Below, piece after piece: positions 1 through 8,022 of a stretch of 64,000 nt of DNA. Every line of letters starts with the position of its first letter. Position 1 is the stretch's first letter. The notes under the pieces were generated by a model that saw only the letters and a list, made by a program, of their open reading frames with translations, had not been told where the DNA came from and did no database searches. The DNA is taken from positions 34,079 to 98,078 of the forward strand of contig PAMZ01000004.1 in NCBI GenBank assembly GCA_002707495.1. The letters are read 5' to 3'. The position numbers were made by a program, and so were the translations under genes. The stretch is from Halobacteriovoraceae bacterium (GTDB lineage Bacteria > Bdellovibrionota > Bacteriovoracia > Bacteriovoracales > Bacteriovoracaceae).

Positions 1-1
1 G

Positions 2-505
2 TCCGGTGAGCTCGAGCAATATTACGAAATTGATCCTAAAAATAGTTGGATGCTTGCAGCTGCCCAAAAGAATATTCCCATCGTGGTACCTGGTTGGGAG
101 GACTCTACTATTGGAAATATTTTTGCGAGTTATTGCTTACAAGGAGAGCTGCAACCTTCAACAATGAAGTCGGGAATCGAGTATATGGTTTGGCTTGCGA
201 ATTGGTATAAAGAAAATACTAATGATCTGGGGGTAGGCTTTTTTCAAATTGGGGGAGGGATTGCAGGAGACTTTCCTATTTGCGTAGTTCCAATGTTGAA
301 TCAGGACTTAGAGGATGAAGTGCCATTATGGGGTTATTTTTGTCAGATCTCAGACTCGACAACTAGTTATGGGTCTTATTCAGGTGCCGTTCCAAATGAA
401 AAAATCACTTGGGGAAAACTTGGTGGAGAGACTCCAAAGTATATTATTGAGTCGGATGCCACAATTGTTGCACCCCTTATGTTTGCACATATTTTAGGGT
501 TATAA
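2..505 (+). CDS. Deoxyhypusine synthase-family protein, C-terminal part (5' end outside window)
   Basis: The reading frame is already open at base 2 and ends at TAA 503-505, so the N-terminus lies upstream of the window. Visible motifs are GGGIAGDFPICVVPML, SYSGAVPNEKITWGKL and SDATIVAPLMFAHILG. They match the NAD-binding core and the active-site lysine region (WGK) of deoxyhypusine synthases. In bacteria lacking eIF5A, homologues of this fold act on polyamines, for example as homospermidine synthase-like enzymes, so the substrate cannot be read from the sequence. The lysine that forms the enzyme-butylimine intermediate in characterised members appears conserved. A nitrilase gene follows 7 bp later, suggesting co-transcription. 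Family assignment is firm; the exact reaction is not. Confidence 0.85.
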   Translation, partial: SGELEQYYEIDPKNSWMLAAAQKNIPIVVPGWEDSTIGNIFASYCLQGELQPSTMKSGIEYMVWLANWYKENTNDLGVGFFQIGGGIAGDFPICVVPMLNQDLEDEVPLWGYFCQISDSTTSYGSYSGAVPNEKITWGKLGGETPKYIIESDATIVAPLMFAHILGL

Positions 506-512
506 TAGTCGC

Positions 513-1415
513 ATGCTCAAATTTATTTTTCACGCCCTGATAGTATTTATAATTCTCTCTTGTGCCTCAAAAGATAAGGCCATTCGTGTGGGAATTCCCA
601 TAGCCGTGGTGAATCTTAAAATTTCTGGAGCGGCAACTATAGACTCTTTGACCAAGAGAATGGGAAAGTTTGCCTCCAAAGCTCACAAAAAAGGTGCTAA
701 AGTCGTTCTTTTTCCAGAACTTCCCACACTCGATTTATTACCTGTTAATCCAGCTGATGAGGAAGTCAAAAACGAGCTGATGAGTATGGCAAGAACTCAG
801 AAGGATTATGAATCTGCACTCATTGAAATCGCTAAAAAATATCAAATCATGATCATCGGGGCCAATCATTATATTTTGTCAGGTAAGTCTAAGTTCAAAA
901 ACCGAGCCTATATTGTCAAAGCTAACGGAGAGATAGCTTTTCAAGATAAAATCTATCCTACTCCTTGGGAAGTAAGACAAGGAGTGAAAGGTAATAAGAA
1001 AATAGAGATTTTTAAGACTGAAGAGCTTTCTTTTGTCGTTTTGACTTGTCACGATGCTGAGTTTCCTGACATAAGTGTCAGACTTTCTAAAATGAAACCT
1101 GAGGTTATATTCGTTCCTTCGATGACCGATGATCTCAATGGTCTCTCTAGAGTGAAAAGAACCTCTCAAGCTCGGGCGATTGAGCATATGAGTTATGTCT
1201 TAATGACGGGAGCTTCAAGTGAGGTAGGAGCAAAATGGCATACTTATCAAGGAAAAAGCTTTTTATTCACTCCTCATAATAAGTATTTTGAAGAGCCCCA
1301 AGAGGGGGATTTAGATGAGCAATTAAAGATATTTTATCTCGATCTCCCCAGTCTGAGAAAGGCTAGAGGAGATCGAAAGCAGGTGTATCCCGCTAGGGAT
1401 TATTTGAACCAGTGA
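513..1415 (+). CDS. Carbon-nitrogen hydrolase (nitrilase superfamily), predicted lipoprotein
   Basis: This 300-residue protein has a short hydrophobic leader ending in a lipobox-like ILSCAS, so it is probably a lipid-anchored exported protein. The three catalytic positions of the nitrilase fold are visible: Glu in LFPELPTL, Lys in DKIYPTPWE and Cys in VLTCHDAEFPD. Family members hydrolyse non-peptide C-N bonds in amides, carbamoyl compounds and nitriles; the substrate here is unknown. The C-terminal half closely resembles the nitrilase domain of the GNAT-nitrilase fusion at 15650-17179, sharing a pattern FVPxxTDxxxGxxRVxxxxQARAIE. It lies 7 bp after the deoxyhypusine-synthase-family gene. An exported nitrilase is unusual. 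The start ATG has no strong ribosome site and may rely on coupling. Confidence 0.85.
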   Translation: MLKFIFHALIVFIILSCASKDKAIRVGIPIAVVNLKISGAATIDSLTKRMGKFASKAHKKGAKVVLFPELPTLDLLPVNPADEEVKNELMSMARTQKDYESALIEIAKKYQIMIIGANHYILSGKSKFKNRAYIVKANGEIAFQDKIYPTPWEVRQGVKGNKKIEIFKTEELSFVVLTCHDAEFPDISVRLSKMKPEVIFVPSMTDDLNGLSRVKRTSQARAIEHMSYVLMTGASSEVGAKWHTYQGKSFLFTPHNKYFEEPQEGDLDEQLKIFYLDLPSLRKARGDRKQVYPARDYLNQ

Positions 1416-1417
1416 GT

Positions 1418-1681
1418 TTAAACCTGGGCCACTAGATCAACTTCTTCTAGTTGCTTTACAATAGTTTGAGAAAAGTCTTTAAGCTTGTCCTCTTCAACCT
1501 CTGTAATTCTCTGTATTTCTCGGTTAATGTCATTAAGTTCGGTCTGACCATTAAGTCTATCCCAAACAAAAATAACAGTCTCTGAAACTTTATAGACTTT
1601 GCCTTCCTCGGTTTGTAGATAGTGCTCGTTTTCTTCAGTTTTTTCTGGTGTGTTAAATACTTGACCTTGTTTAATGTACAT
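1418..1681 (-). CDS. PqqD-like small protein (RiPP recognition element fold)
   Basis: An 87-residue protein with the length and pattern of PqqD-family peptide chaperones: an N-terminal beta region with YLQTEEGKVYKVSETVIFVWDRLNG, then a helical region ending in KQLEEVDLV. PqqD proteins bind leader peptides for modifying enzymes, although stand-alone family members of unknown role are common. The ribosome site AAAGGAG sits 7 bases before the ATG. The gene converges on the nitrilase gene with 2 bp between stops and is divergent from the universal stress protein gene. No radical SAM enzyme or obvious precursor peptide is adjacent; the nearest ligase-type enzyme is the ATP-grasp protein at 2715-3854. 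The fold call is moderately confident; a role in peptide modification is only a hypothesis. Confidence 0.65.
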   Translation of the reverse strand: MYIKQGQVFNTPEKTEENEHYLQTEEGKVYKVSETVIFVWDRLNGQTELNDINREIQRITEVEEDKLKDFSQTIVKQLEEVDLVAQV

Positions 1682-1747
1682 AAAAGACTCCTTTTAAACC
1701 TTAGGTTCCCATTTATCTGGACTCGGGAGTAGGAGGAATTAGGGCAT

Positions 1748-1762
1748 TTCGGAATTTCCGAA
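1748..1762. promoter_or_regulatory. Inverted repeat between divergent genes (possible operator)
   Basis: TTCGGA-ATT-TCCGAA is a perfect 6-bp inverted repeat with a 3-base centre. It lies in the 152-bp gap between the PqqD-like gene (minus) and the universal stress protein gene (plus). Its position would suit a dimeric repressor controlling both genes. The binding protein is unknown and no other copy was noticed in the window. Confidence 0.3.
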
Positions 1763-1833
1763 GTTGTAACTAACGCGTTATGCCTCAACCCATTGAAGGA
1801 TATCTGGGAAAATCGAAAGATATAGGAGTTTCT

Positions 1834-2718
1834 ATGTCGAGAGAGAATATCTTAATTTTAACTAATCCATCTGATTCACGAAATAGGACGGCTTTGTTCG
1901 GTGCTTATCTGGCAGAAGCTATGGGGGCAAACGCAGTCTTAGTGCATCTAGAAAAGGACCAAGATATGGGATACTTGGCAAGTCTTTATCCTGAATTTGA
2001 GTCTAAGAGAAAGGAGCTATCTGATTTCGTTAATCAGGCTAATGAGAAAGAGTTAGAAAAGGTAAAAAGCTTTTTAAGCGAAAAAGGACTTTTTGTTCAA
2101 ACTAAATCGATTTCGACAGAATCCTTTGAAGACTCATTAAGTGCCTTCTCAAAACTAAGGCCTAAACTTATTGTCATACCAAGGGAAGAAGAAAATATTC
2201 GAGATTATTTTTTGGGCTCTTTTTTAGATGAGTTGATTCGAAAATCCCCTTTGCCTATCTTAGTCCACTCTGGAAAAGAATTTAAAAAAATCAAAAATAT
2301 GATGGTTCCAATAGCTCTGCAAGGGCTTTCCGAAAATTCACTCAATATGGCACAAGAAATGGCAGTTAAGTTGAACAGTCAAATTCATTTTATCCATATC
2401 AACTCGAATCAAGACTCAATAGATGCTTCGAGTTTAGTAGATTTGGCTTCCGATGATTGGCAAAGGACACAAGCAACCCTTTTGACAAAAAAAATTGATC
2501 AACTGGCCACCACTGAAATTCGACATAAATTGCGGCTGATAGCAACGGACTCGAAAGCGAAGGAGAAACTTCTCGATATAGTAGAAGAAGAAAAACCAGA
2601 CTTGGTTGTCATGGCCTCATCAGGAAAAAAAGCCCTGCAAAGGCTTTATTTGGGGAGCTACTGTGAATATATGGTTAAAAATACAAATGCTAATATCTTA
2701 ATTGTTAAAGCACCTTAG
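1834..2718 (+). CDS. Tandem universal stress protein (UspA family)
   Basis: The protein has two UspA-type domains, roughly residues 1-145 and 150-294. Each begins with a hydrophobic strand (ENILILTNP and KNMMVPIAL). The second domain ends in the classical ATP-loop pattern MASSGKKALQRLYLGSYCEYMVKNTNANILIVK. An AGGAG ribosome site at 1824-1828 lies 5 bases before ATG 1834, so I prefer this start to the in-frame ATG at 1780, which lacks such a site. Tandem USPs are cytoplasmic nucleotide-binding stress-adaptation proteins; the target is unknown. The 3' end overlaps the convergent ATP-grasp gene by 4 bp. Confidence 0.85.
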   Translation: MSRENILILTNPSDSRNRTALFGAYLAEAMGANAVLVHLEKDQDMGYLASLYPEFESKRKELSDFVNQANEKELEKVKSFLSEKGLFVQTKSISTESFEDSLSAFSKLRPKLIVIPREEENIRDYFLGSFLDELIRKSPLPILVHSGKEFKKIKNMMVPIALQGLSENSLNMAQEMAVKLNSQIHFIHINSNQDSIDASSLVDLASDDWQRTQATLLTKKIDQLATTEIRHKLRLIATDSKAKEKLLDIVEEEKPDLVVMASSGKKALQRLYLGSYCEYMVKNTNANILIVKAP

Positions 2719-3854
2719 TTTCTAACTTTTATAGGGCTTTTATTTTTAATATTTTGGATGTCGTTTTTAATCTGTTTTTGATTCGAATGCGAAAAAATAC
2801 TGTATCCGACATCTTCGCCCACTCCTTCACGAGATTTTATTTTTTGACCTACAACTACCTTGAATTTACTTTGAATATGCGACAAAGCCGAAACATCATC
2901 TATTCGTGTGACTTCACCTTCTCCAGGGTGATAGATAAGACATCCAGCATATGCCTCTGATTTTATGGGGAAGTCGAATGCAAGTCCAAGCTCTATGCTC
3001 GCAAATGCAAGCCAAGGGTCAAAATCATAAGCATCTTTTAAAAGCCTCATGATATATCCACCTGGAGGTCTAAGGGCAATTTCTCCAAAAAGCAGTCCTG
3101 ATTTCGATTGATAAAACTCCATATGAGTCATTCCCCATGATATTTTTAAACTTTTAATAACTTTTTCGTTGAGTTCTAAGATTTTCTGAGTGGTTTCTTT
3201 ATCAAAATTCGCTGGAAGTATATTGGAGTATTTTTTATCGAAATATTCTGTAATATTTGTAAAGAGTATCTTCCCATCTTGGATAAAAGATTCAATGCTT
3301 CCCTCAGAGCCCTCAATGAATTTTTCAAAAATAAGATTGCGATTATTTATTCTTTCTAGATCTTTTTTTGACTGAATGATTTGAATTCCTCTACCACCTG
3401 AGTTGTCTATCTCTTTAGCAACCATGGGGTATCCTATTTCGCTAGCTAATTGGTTGATTAATTCTTGATTGTTTTTAAAATCCTCAGAAAGAATAAAGGG
3501 AGTCATTGGTATCTCAAACTTTCGAAGATATGATTTCATTTCAGATTTCAAAGCGCATTTTTTAATGACACTATGAACAGATAATCGACAGGCTAAATGT
3601 CTTCTAAGAAAGCTAGCTGATAAGACAGCAGATTCTATAGTAGCAATGACGTGAGTTGGTTTTATGTTTAGGTCTTTTGCGACACTTTCAAGCTCTGATT
3701 TTCTTAGGGGGAATTTCTTAACCTGAATGATTTGAGCTCTTTTTGGGGGGAACTTTATAGGCTGGTTCACTAAGAGCGTGTAGGGCACATCGAGTTTTTC
3801 AAGTGCTTTATTCAATCCCTGTCTGTTTCCCAAAACGAGTACCTGCATGCCCAT
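2715..3854 (-). CDS. ATP-grasp domain protein, carboxylate-amine ligase type
   Basis: A 379-residue protein with a preATP-grasp Rossmann-like start (MQVLVLGNRQGLNKAL), then ATP-grasp motifs: KEIDNSGGRGIQIIQ for the glycine-rich loop, FEKFIEGSEGSIESF, and a metal-binding segment HMEFYQSKSGLLFGEIALRPPGG. This layout resembles biotin carboxylase/PurK-like and amino-acid ligase ATP-grasps, which join a carboxylate to an amine through an acylphosphate. Its substrate is not predictable. It is transcribed alone, tail to tail with the universal stress protein gene (4-bp overlap) and divergent from the PAD-like gene. ATG codons at 3854 and 3848 are both possible. It is one of three ATP-grasp proteins within 18 kb. 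Confidence 0.8.
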   Translation of the reverse strand: MGMQVLVLGNRQGLNKALEKLDVPYTLLVNQPIKFPPKRAQIIQVKKFPLRKSELESVAKDLNIKPTHVIATIESAVLSASFLRRHLACRLSVHSVIKKCALKSEMKSYLRKFEIPMTPFILSEDFKNNQELINQLASEIGYPMVAKEIDNSGGRGIQIIQSKKDLERINNRNLIFEKFIEGSEGSIESFIQDGKILFTNITEYFDKKYSNILPANFDKETTQKILELNEKVIKSLKISWGMTHMEFYQSKSGLLFGEIALRPPGGYIMRLLKDAYDFDPWLAFASIELGLAFDFPIKSEAYAGCLIYHPGEGEVTRIDDVSALSHIQSKFKVVVGQKIKSREGVGEDVGYSIFSHSNQKQIKNDIQNIKNKSPIKVRN

Positions 3855-3920
3855 ATCTTATCAAAATTTCGCTTTGCTTGAAGAAAGAATACGGATATTT
3901 TAGAAGGAGAAGGAAGTGCT

Positions 3921-5237
3921 ATGAAAAAAATGGTTAAAAACCTAGCAATCTGCTTGGTCTTTGTGGTTTTTGTCAGTTGTTTTAAGGCAGAGAAGACATT
4001 TGAGACTGCGCATAAACTTTGTGAAAATCCAACTGAGCTGAGAAAATGTCCCGATGTTAAAGGAAAAATTATCTTACCCAGAAATTATCCTGCTCGCTCT
4101 ATATATGTAGGATTTTCTAACGATAAATACCATCTCGATTTTCTAGATCAATTGATCTCCCTTGTAAGTCAGTTAGAAACTAAGCCGATGCTTAATATAC
4201 TTGTTCCTAGGCTAGAGGATATTGAAGCTTATGATCAGCTGAAAAAATATTTTAATGATACCTATCAATTGATAAACCTTATTCCGACATCTTCAAATGA
4301 GACAGTTTGGGCACAAGATTATATGGAAGTTCTTTTGGATACTAAGTCAGGCAAAAGTGAGATTATTAATTTACCGTACTTTGGAAGGGAAGGAGACTAT
4401 ATTCCAATTTCAGTGGGGTTAAGCTGTCAGAAAAACATGATAGATCAACCACTCTATCCCACTAATGCTCCTCTGCCAGGAAATGGAGATTACGGTGGAA
4501 ATATTGATGCTTTGACTTCAAAAGTCGTTATGTTAGGAAACAATATGACCAATCAGACTTATGAATTGATTGAAAAATCTTCAGTGCAAAAAATAGTCGA
4601 GGTAAATGTTGAATGGTTAGAGACAGGACACGTTGACGAAATAATTACAACGCTTCCGCTTGAAAAAAATGCATCAGACTGTGACCAAGCTCTACTAGTT
4701 GCTTCTCCCAAGGTAGCACTGGATATTGTTCAAAATAAAACGAAGGATCTAACATCCTTTAGCTCTGAATTTAAACCATTTTATGTTGATAATTTGGTAT
4801 GGCCTTCTAGAGATAAGTGTTTACTTTTTAATAACCAAAAAGATCCTGACTGCATAGAATTCACCAAGGTCAATCTTTGGTACGAGCGAATTATTCAAAA
4901 AAGTTTAGATAAAGTCCAAAACTTGATTCAAGCTGAACATGGATGCAGATTAAAGGAAATTCATTTTCCTCAGCTTTTCATTCCTTTAGAAAAGGCGCAA
5001 GAGTATGGTCTCTATGAAGATCGTGCTGTCCCTCTCAATCCAAATGCAGTTAATAATATATTTTTCTATCCCTATCTTGTTCTGCCTCAGCAGGAGTTTG
5101 AACCTTTTCAATCTGACATAGAAATGAAATTAAAAAATCTACCTCACAAAATTGAGTATACTAATTCTAAGTTTGTTCATGAGTTGAATGGAGGTATACA
5201 TTGTGCTACGAATATTTCCTATGCTTGTACGCCTTAG
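3921..5237 (+). CDS. Peptidyl-arginine deiminase-like lipoprotein (PAD catalytic domain)
   Basis: A 438-residue protein with a lipoprotein leader (FVVFVSCFK), then a domain resembling the C-terminal catalytic domain of vertebrate protein-arginine deiminases. Visible equivalents of the PAD active site are Asp133 in VWAQDYME, His237 and Asp239 in WLETGHVDEI, and Cys428 near the end in GGIHCATN. GNGDYGGNIDAL and HFPQLF also match PAD-conserved stretches. PADs convert arginine side chains in proteins to citrulline and ammonia. The N-terminal calcium-binding domains of animal PADs are absent. The leader suggests action in the periplasm or at the outer membrane, possibly on foreign proteins. AAGGAG and GGAAG precede the ATG. 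The alternative, agmatine deiminase (same superfamily), fits less well because the His-Val-Asp-Glu and C-terminal His-Cys-x-Thr-Asn patterns are PAD-like. Confidence 0.8.
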   Translation: MKKMVKNLAICLVFVVFVSCFKAEKTFETAHKLCENPTELRKCPDVKGKIILPRNYPARSIYVGFSNDKYHLDFLDQLISLVSQLETKPMLNILVPRLEDIEAYDQLKKYFNDTYQLINLIPTSSNETVWAQDYMEVLLDTKSGKSEIINLPYFGREGDYIPISVGLSCQKNMIDQPLYPTNAPLPGNGDYGGNIDALTSKVVMLGNNMTNQTYELIEKSSVQKIVEVNVEWLETGHVDEIITTLPLEKNASDCDQALLVASPKVALDIVQNKTKDLTSFSSEFKPFYVDNLVWPSRDKCLLFNNQKDPDCIEFTKVNLWYERIIQKSLDKVQNLIQAEHGCRLKEIHFPQLFIPLEKAQEYGLYEDRAVPLNPNAVNNIFFYPYLVLPQQEFEPFQSDIEMKLKNLPHKIEYTNSKFVHELNGGIHCATNISYACTP

Positions 5238-5375
5238 CTTTGTCCTGGTAATCGTCTTTTTCTAGTAAGAGTTTATTTTGTGTAGAATTCTTCACATTTT
5301 CTAATCCACTAAAAAACCATTGGAATTACTAAAACTGCTATCCTAATAACACCATTAAGATAGGAGGTGGTTAAT

Positions 5376-6266
5376 ATGGATTCAGAAGACAAAGTGTTAA
5401 ATATGAACACTCCTGAAGAGGAAATTACCACCTCTAGATCCATTGAGCGGCTACAGGAAGATCAAGAATATGTTTCTGTCATTGTGAAAAGAAATGATGA
5501 GGCAGTCAGGCATCCAGATGATATTTTAGAAAAAGCCATTGAAGAGGGGGTTGAGCAACATCAAAGATCTAGCGCTTCTCTGTTTCTTTCTGCTTTGGCG
5601 GCAGGGCTAATATTAGGTTTTGCTGGAATGTGTGTGGCACTAGTTCATAGCATTATACCTGATGGCTTAGGATTTCCACTGAAAAGAGTTGCAGTGGCTT
5701 TAGTATATCCGCTTGGATTCATTATTTGTATTATGAGTGGAACACAGCTTTTCACCGAGCAAACAGCAACGGCTGTTTATCCGGTTTTAGATAAGAGATC
5801 AAAGATTAAAAGCTTAATTATGCTTTGGATCCTTGTTTTAGCCGGTAATTTAGTAGGAACATTTATCAGTTCAGTTTTAATCTATCAGTCAGAAACGGTC
5901 ATTGCTGCCAGTTCAGGTTTCATGGAGGTATTTGACCATTTAATAAGCTTCTCTTCTGGTGAAGTCTTTATGAGTGCAATCTTAGCTGGCTGGTTGATGG
6001 CTCAAGGTGGCTGGTTAGTAATGGCCACACCTCCAGCGAGTAGTCAGATTATCTGTATTTACATAGTGACCTTCGTGATTGGATTAGGAGGATTACATCA
6101 TTCAATTGCTGGGTCGGCAGAAATTTTCAGTGGCTTATTGCACACGGGAGCAGCTGAATATAGAGATGCATTTCGTTTTTTGGTCATGGCAATCATTGGT
6201 AATTTGATTGGAGGAAGTTTTTTTGTAGGAGTTTTGAATTACGGACATATAAGAAAAGCACAATAG
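5376..6266 (+). CDS. Formate/nitrite transporter (FNT) family channel, YfdC-like
   Basis: A 296-residue membrane protein with about six helices and FNT signatures: LSALAAGLILGFAG in helix 1, MSGTQLFTEQ, LAGNLVGTF in the middle, the central ILAGWLMAQGGWL segment, and the LHHSIAGSAEIFSG and IIGNLIGG helices. FNT pentamers pass small monovalent anions such as formate or nitrite across the inner membrane. The soluble, charged N-terminal extension of about 65 residues resembles the YfdC subgroup. AGGAGG at 5362-5367 lies 8 bases before ATG 5376, so this is the start; an in-frame GTG at 5367 overlaps that ribosome site and is unlikely. It heads a three-gene run with the BON protein (35 bp later) and a small membrane protein. 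Confidence 0.88.
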   Translation: MDSEDKVLNMNTPEEEITTSRSIERLQEDQEYVSVIVKRNDEAVRHPDDILEKAIEEGVEQHQRSSASLFLSALAAGLILGFAGMCVALVHSIIPDGLGFPLKRVAVALVYPLGFIICIMSGTQLFTEQTATAVYPVLDKRSKIKSLIMLWILVLAGNLVGTFISSVLIYQSETVIAASSGFMEVFDHLISFSSGEVFMSAILAGWLMAQGGWLVMATPPASSQIICIYIVTFVIGLGGLHHSIAGSAEIFSGLLHTGAAEYRDAFRFLVMAIIGNLIGGSFFVGVLNYGHIRKAQ

Positions 6267-6301
6267 CATAAGTAGATTATTAACTAACAAAGGAGGAAAG
6301 T

Positions 6302-7396
6302 ATGGCATTGTCGTACAAAGTAAAAACAAAAACAAAAGCTAAGCCAAACAAAAAAATGTTAGGCTTATATACCTACACAACCCCTAATATTGTAGTGGTA
6401 GGGGATAAAAAATTAAGGTCTCAAATGGACACTTTTGAGCAAAATTTTAATGTAGATTTGGTTTTTGTTAAACCAAAACATCTTCCCAAAGTTATAGGTA
6501 AGCAAACCATAGCTGTCGTCATTGACGAAAAAAAACTGGGGAGAAAATCCAAAATATATACTGAGACAGTATTAGCAAACTATAAGATGACTCCCGTTTT
6601 TTTTCTAGCGAGAAAAGCTCGAAAAGATAATACTTACCAATTAATGTACGAAAAAGGTGTTTATGGGGTTGTGGACTGGCCTAATCAGTCCGAAATCTTA
6701 CCAAGTTTAATAGTTGAAGCTTTAAAGCCTCACCCTAAAGCTAATGGTAAATCTAAAGGCGATGATCAACTTTCAGAAATCGTAAAAGCCATTCTAACTG
6801 TTTCTGGAGGGTATAAAAATATTGAAGTCAAAGTTATAGATGGATTTGTTTTTCTCTCAGGAAGAGCAAGCTCAGCCTTTGAAAGAAAATATATTGAAGA
6901 ACAAGTGAGTGAAGTTTTAGGAGTCAAAAAATTGATTACTAAAGACCTCCGTATCCAAGCTGATGAAGTTATGTCAGATAGAGAATTAGAAAGGAGAATT
7001 ACCCTATTTATAGGAACGATGCTCTCTGAAGAAAAAAGAACTCTCTCAGCGATAGTCAGAGATCAGAAGGTAAAAATAATGGGAGCTGCAAAAGATAAAG
7101 ATATTGTTGATAGTGTAGTCAATTTTGCAGAAAAGCTACCCGGAGTCCTAGAAGTAATTAACGATGTAAAACTTACCACAGCCGTCGTGAGCAAGAATTC
7201 AATGTTGGCCAAAAACCTAGAGGCGAAGGCTAAGAATTTGTTTGATGGTGTTAAACATATATCAATTAAGTTGTATGGCGATTTTGCTGAGGTTTCCGGA
7301 GTTGTTGGCATGCGGGATGATAGAAAGCTTATTGAACGATACTTACTTCAAGTTCTCCCGGTTAAGTCTGTCATCAATAAGATGTCAATAAAGTAG
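6302..7396 (+). CDS. BON-domain protein with receiver-like N-terminal domain
   Basis: A 364-residue protein without a signal peptide. Residues about 25-140 look like a response-regulator-type fold (NIVVVGDKKLRSQM, TIAVVIDEKK, TPVFFLARKA, GVYGVVDWP) but I see no clear phospho-acceptor acidic cluster. After a linker come about three BON-like modules (residues about 155-220, 225-290 and 300-364), with signatures IEVKVIDGFVFLSGRA, LSAIVRDQKVKIMGAA and ISIKLYGDFAEVSGVV. BON domains bind lipids or membranes and occur in osmotic-stress proteins. A good AAAGGAGGAA ribosome site precedes the ATG. The operon position between an FNT channel and a small membrane protein suggests a role at the inner face of the membrane. 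The architecture is unfamiliar to me. Confidence 0.7.
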   Translation: MALSYKVKTKTKAKPNKKMLGLYTYTTPNIVVVGDKKLRSQMDTFEQNFNVDLVFVKPKHLPKVIGKQTIAVVIDEKKLGRKSKIYTETVLANYKMTPVFFLARKARKDNTYQLMYEKGVYGVVDWPNQSEILPSLIVEALKPHPKANGKSKGDDQLSEIVKAILTVSGGYKNIEVKVIDGFVFLSGRASSAFERKYIEEQVSEVLGVKKLITKDLRIQADEVMSDRELERRITLFIGTMLSEEKRTLSAIVRDQKVKIMGAAKDKDIVDSVVNFAEKLPGVLEVINDVKLTTAVVSKNSMLAKNLEAKAKNLFDGVKHISIKLYGDFAEVSGVVGMRDDRKLIERYLLQVLPVKSVINKMSIK

Positions 7397-7445
7397 ATAA
7401 AGAGAAAATGAGTCGTTATGGAATCAATAGAGAAAAGGAGTAAAC

Positions 7446-7925
7446 ATGAAAACACAAATAAGAGCTTTATTTAAGCACAAGGAAGAAGCCGTGATGTCAT
7501 GTCACAAGCTTCGAAACAAATTAAAGCTAAGAAAAGAGGCAGCGAAAATTGATGATATTAGTAATGAACATAAAACTCTGGTCATGAATAGGATCGACCC
7601 TCAAGCGGCAACAAAATTATCCCTTTTTTTTGCCATATTAGGAGCGGTTATCGGTGTTATATTTGGGACTCTTTTACAACAATCTTCTCAATTTTCTGAA
7701 GGTCTAGCAGGATTCTCTTTTGCAATGATTTTTGCGATGAGTGTTTGTGGGTTAGGAGCCGGTGCCACTCTCTATTTTGTAAAACGCGAGGGCGTAGTGC
7801 CACTAGGGGAAGAAGACCTTATAGGAGAAGCGGCAGTTGTGACCGTTCAATGTGATATTGAAAAAATGAAAACTGCTGAACAAATACTCCTTAAAAACAA
7901 TGCTGATCGCGTCCTAGTGTCCTAG
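7446..7925 (+). CDS. Small two-helix membrane protein, stress-protein-like
   Basis: A 159-residue protein: a short N-terminal alpha/beta part (TQIRALFKHKEEAVMSCHKL), then two adjacent transmembrane helices rich in Gly and Ala (FFAILGAVIGVIFGTLL and FAMSVCGLGAGATLYFV), then a soluble tail (AAVVTVQCDIEKMKTAEQIL). This layout resembles general-stress YflT/GSP17M-like proteins with glycine-zipper helices, but the assignment is tentative. AAAAGGAG precedes the ATG by 5 bases. It is the last gene of the FNT-BON run and is followed directly by a strong hairpin. Confidence 0.6.
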   Translation: MKTQIRALFKHKEEAVMSCHKLRNKLKLRKEAAKIDDISNEHKTLVMNRIDPQAATKLSLFFAILGAVIGVIFGTLLQQSSQFSEGLAGFSFAMIFAMSVCGLGAGATLYFVKREGVVPLGEEDLIGEAAVVTVQCDIEKMKTAEQILLKNNADRVLVS

Positions 7926-7952
7926 ATTTCAGGAGCTTTATGCTCCTGAAAT
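7926..7952 (+). terminator. Stem-loop after the FNT-BON operon
   Basis: A perfect 11-bp inverted repeat ATTTCAGGAGC / GCTCCTGAAAT with a 5-base loop starts one base after the stop codon at 7925. There is no following T-run, so it may act as a 3' RNA-stability structure rather than a classical intrinsic terminator. Confidence 0.6.
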
Positions 7953-7992
7953 GCATGACGCAGCGAAGGGCGCTCTCCCAAATTCTAGCTAT

Positions 7993-8021
7993 TTGTAACA
8001 ATTTTTGATAAAAATTATAAT
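7993..8021 (+). promoter_or_regulatory. Sigma70-type promoter candidate
   Basis: TTGTAA (7993-7998) and a consensus TATAAT (8016-8021) are separated by exactly 17 bases. Initiation would be expected near 8028, a few bases past the GTG at 8023 that gives the best signal peptide for the next gene. Either the gene starts elsewhere, the transcript is nearly leaderless, or another promoter is used. Confidence 0.45.
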
Positions 8022-8022
8022 A

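Noticed and set aside
1780..1833. ATG 1780 as start of the universal stress protein
   Set aside because: ATG 1834 has an AGGAG at ideal spacing and the UspA fold starts right after it.
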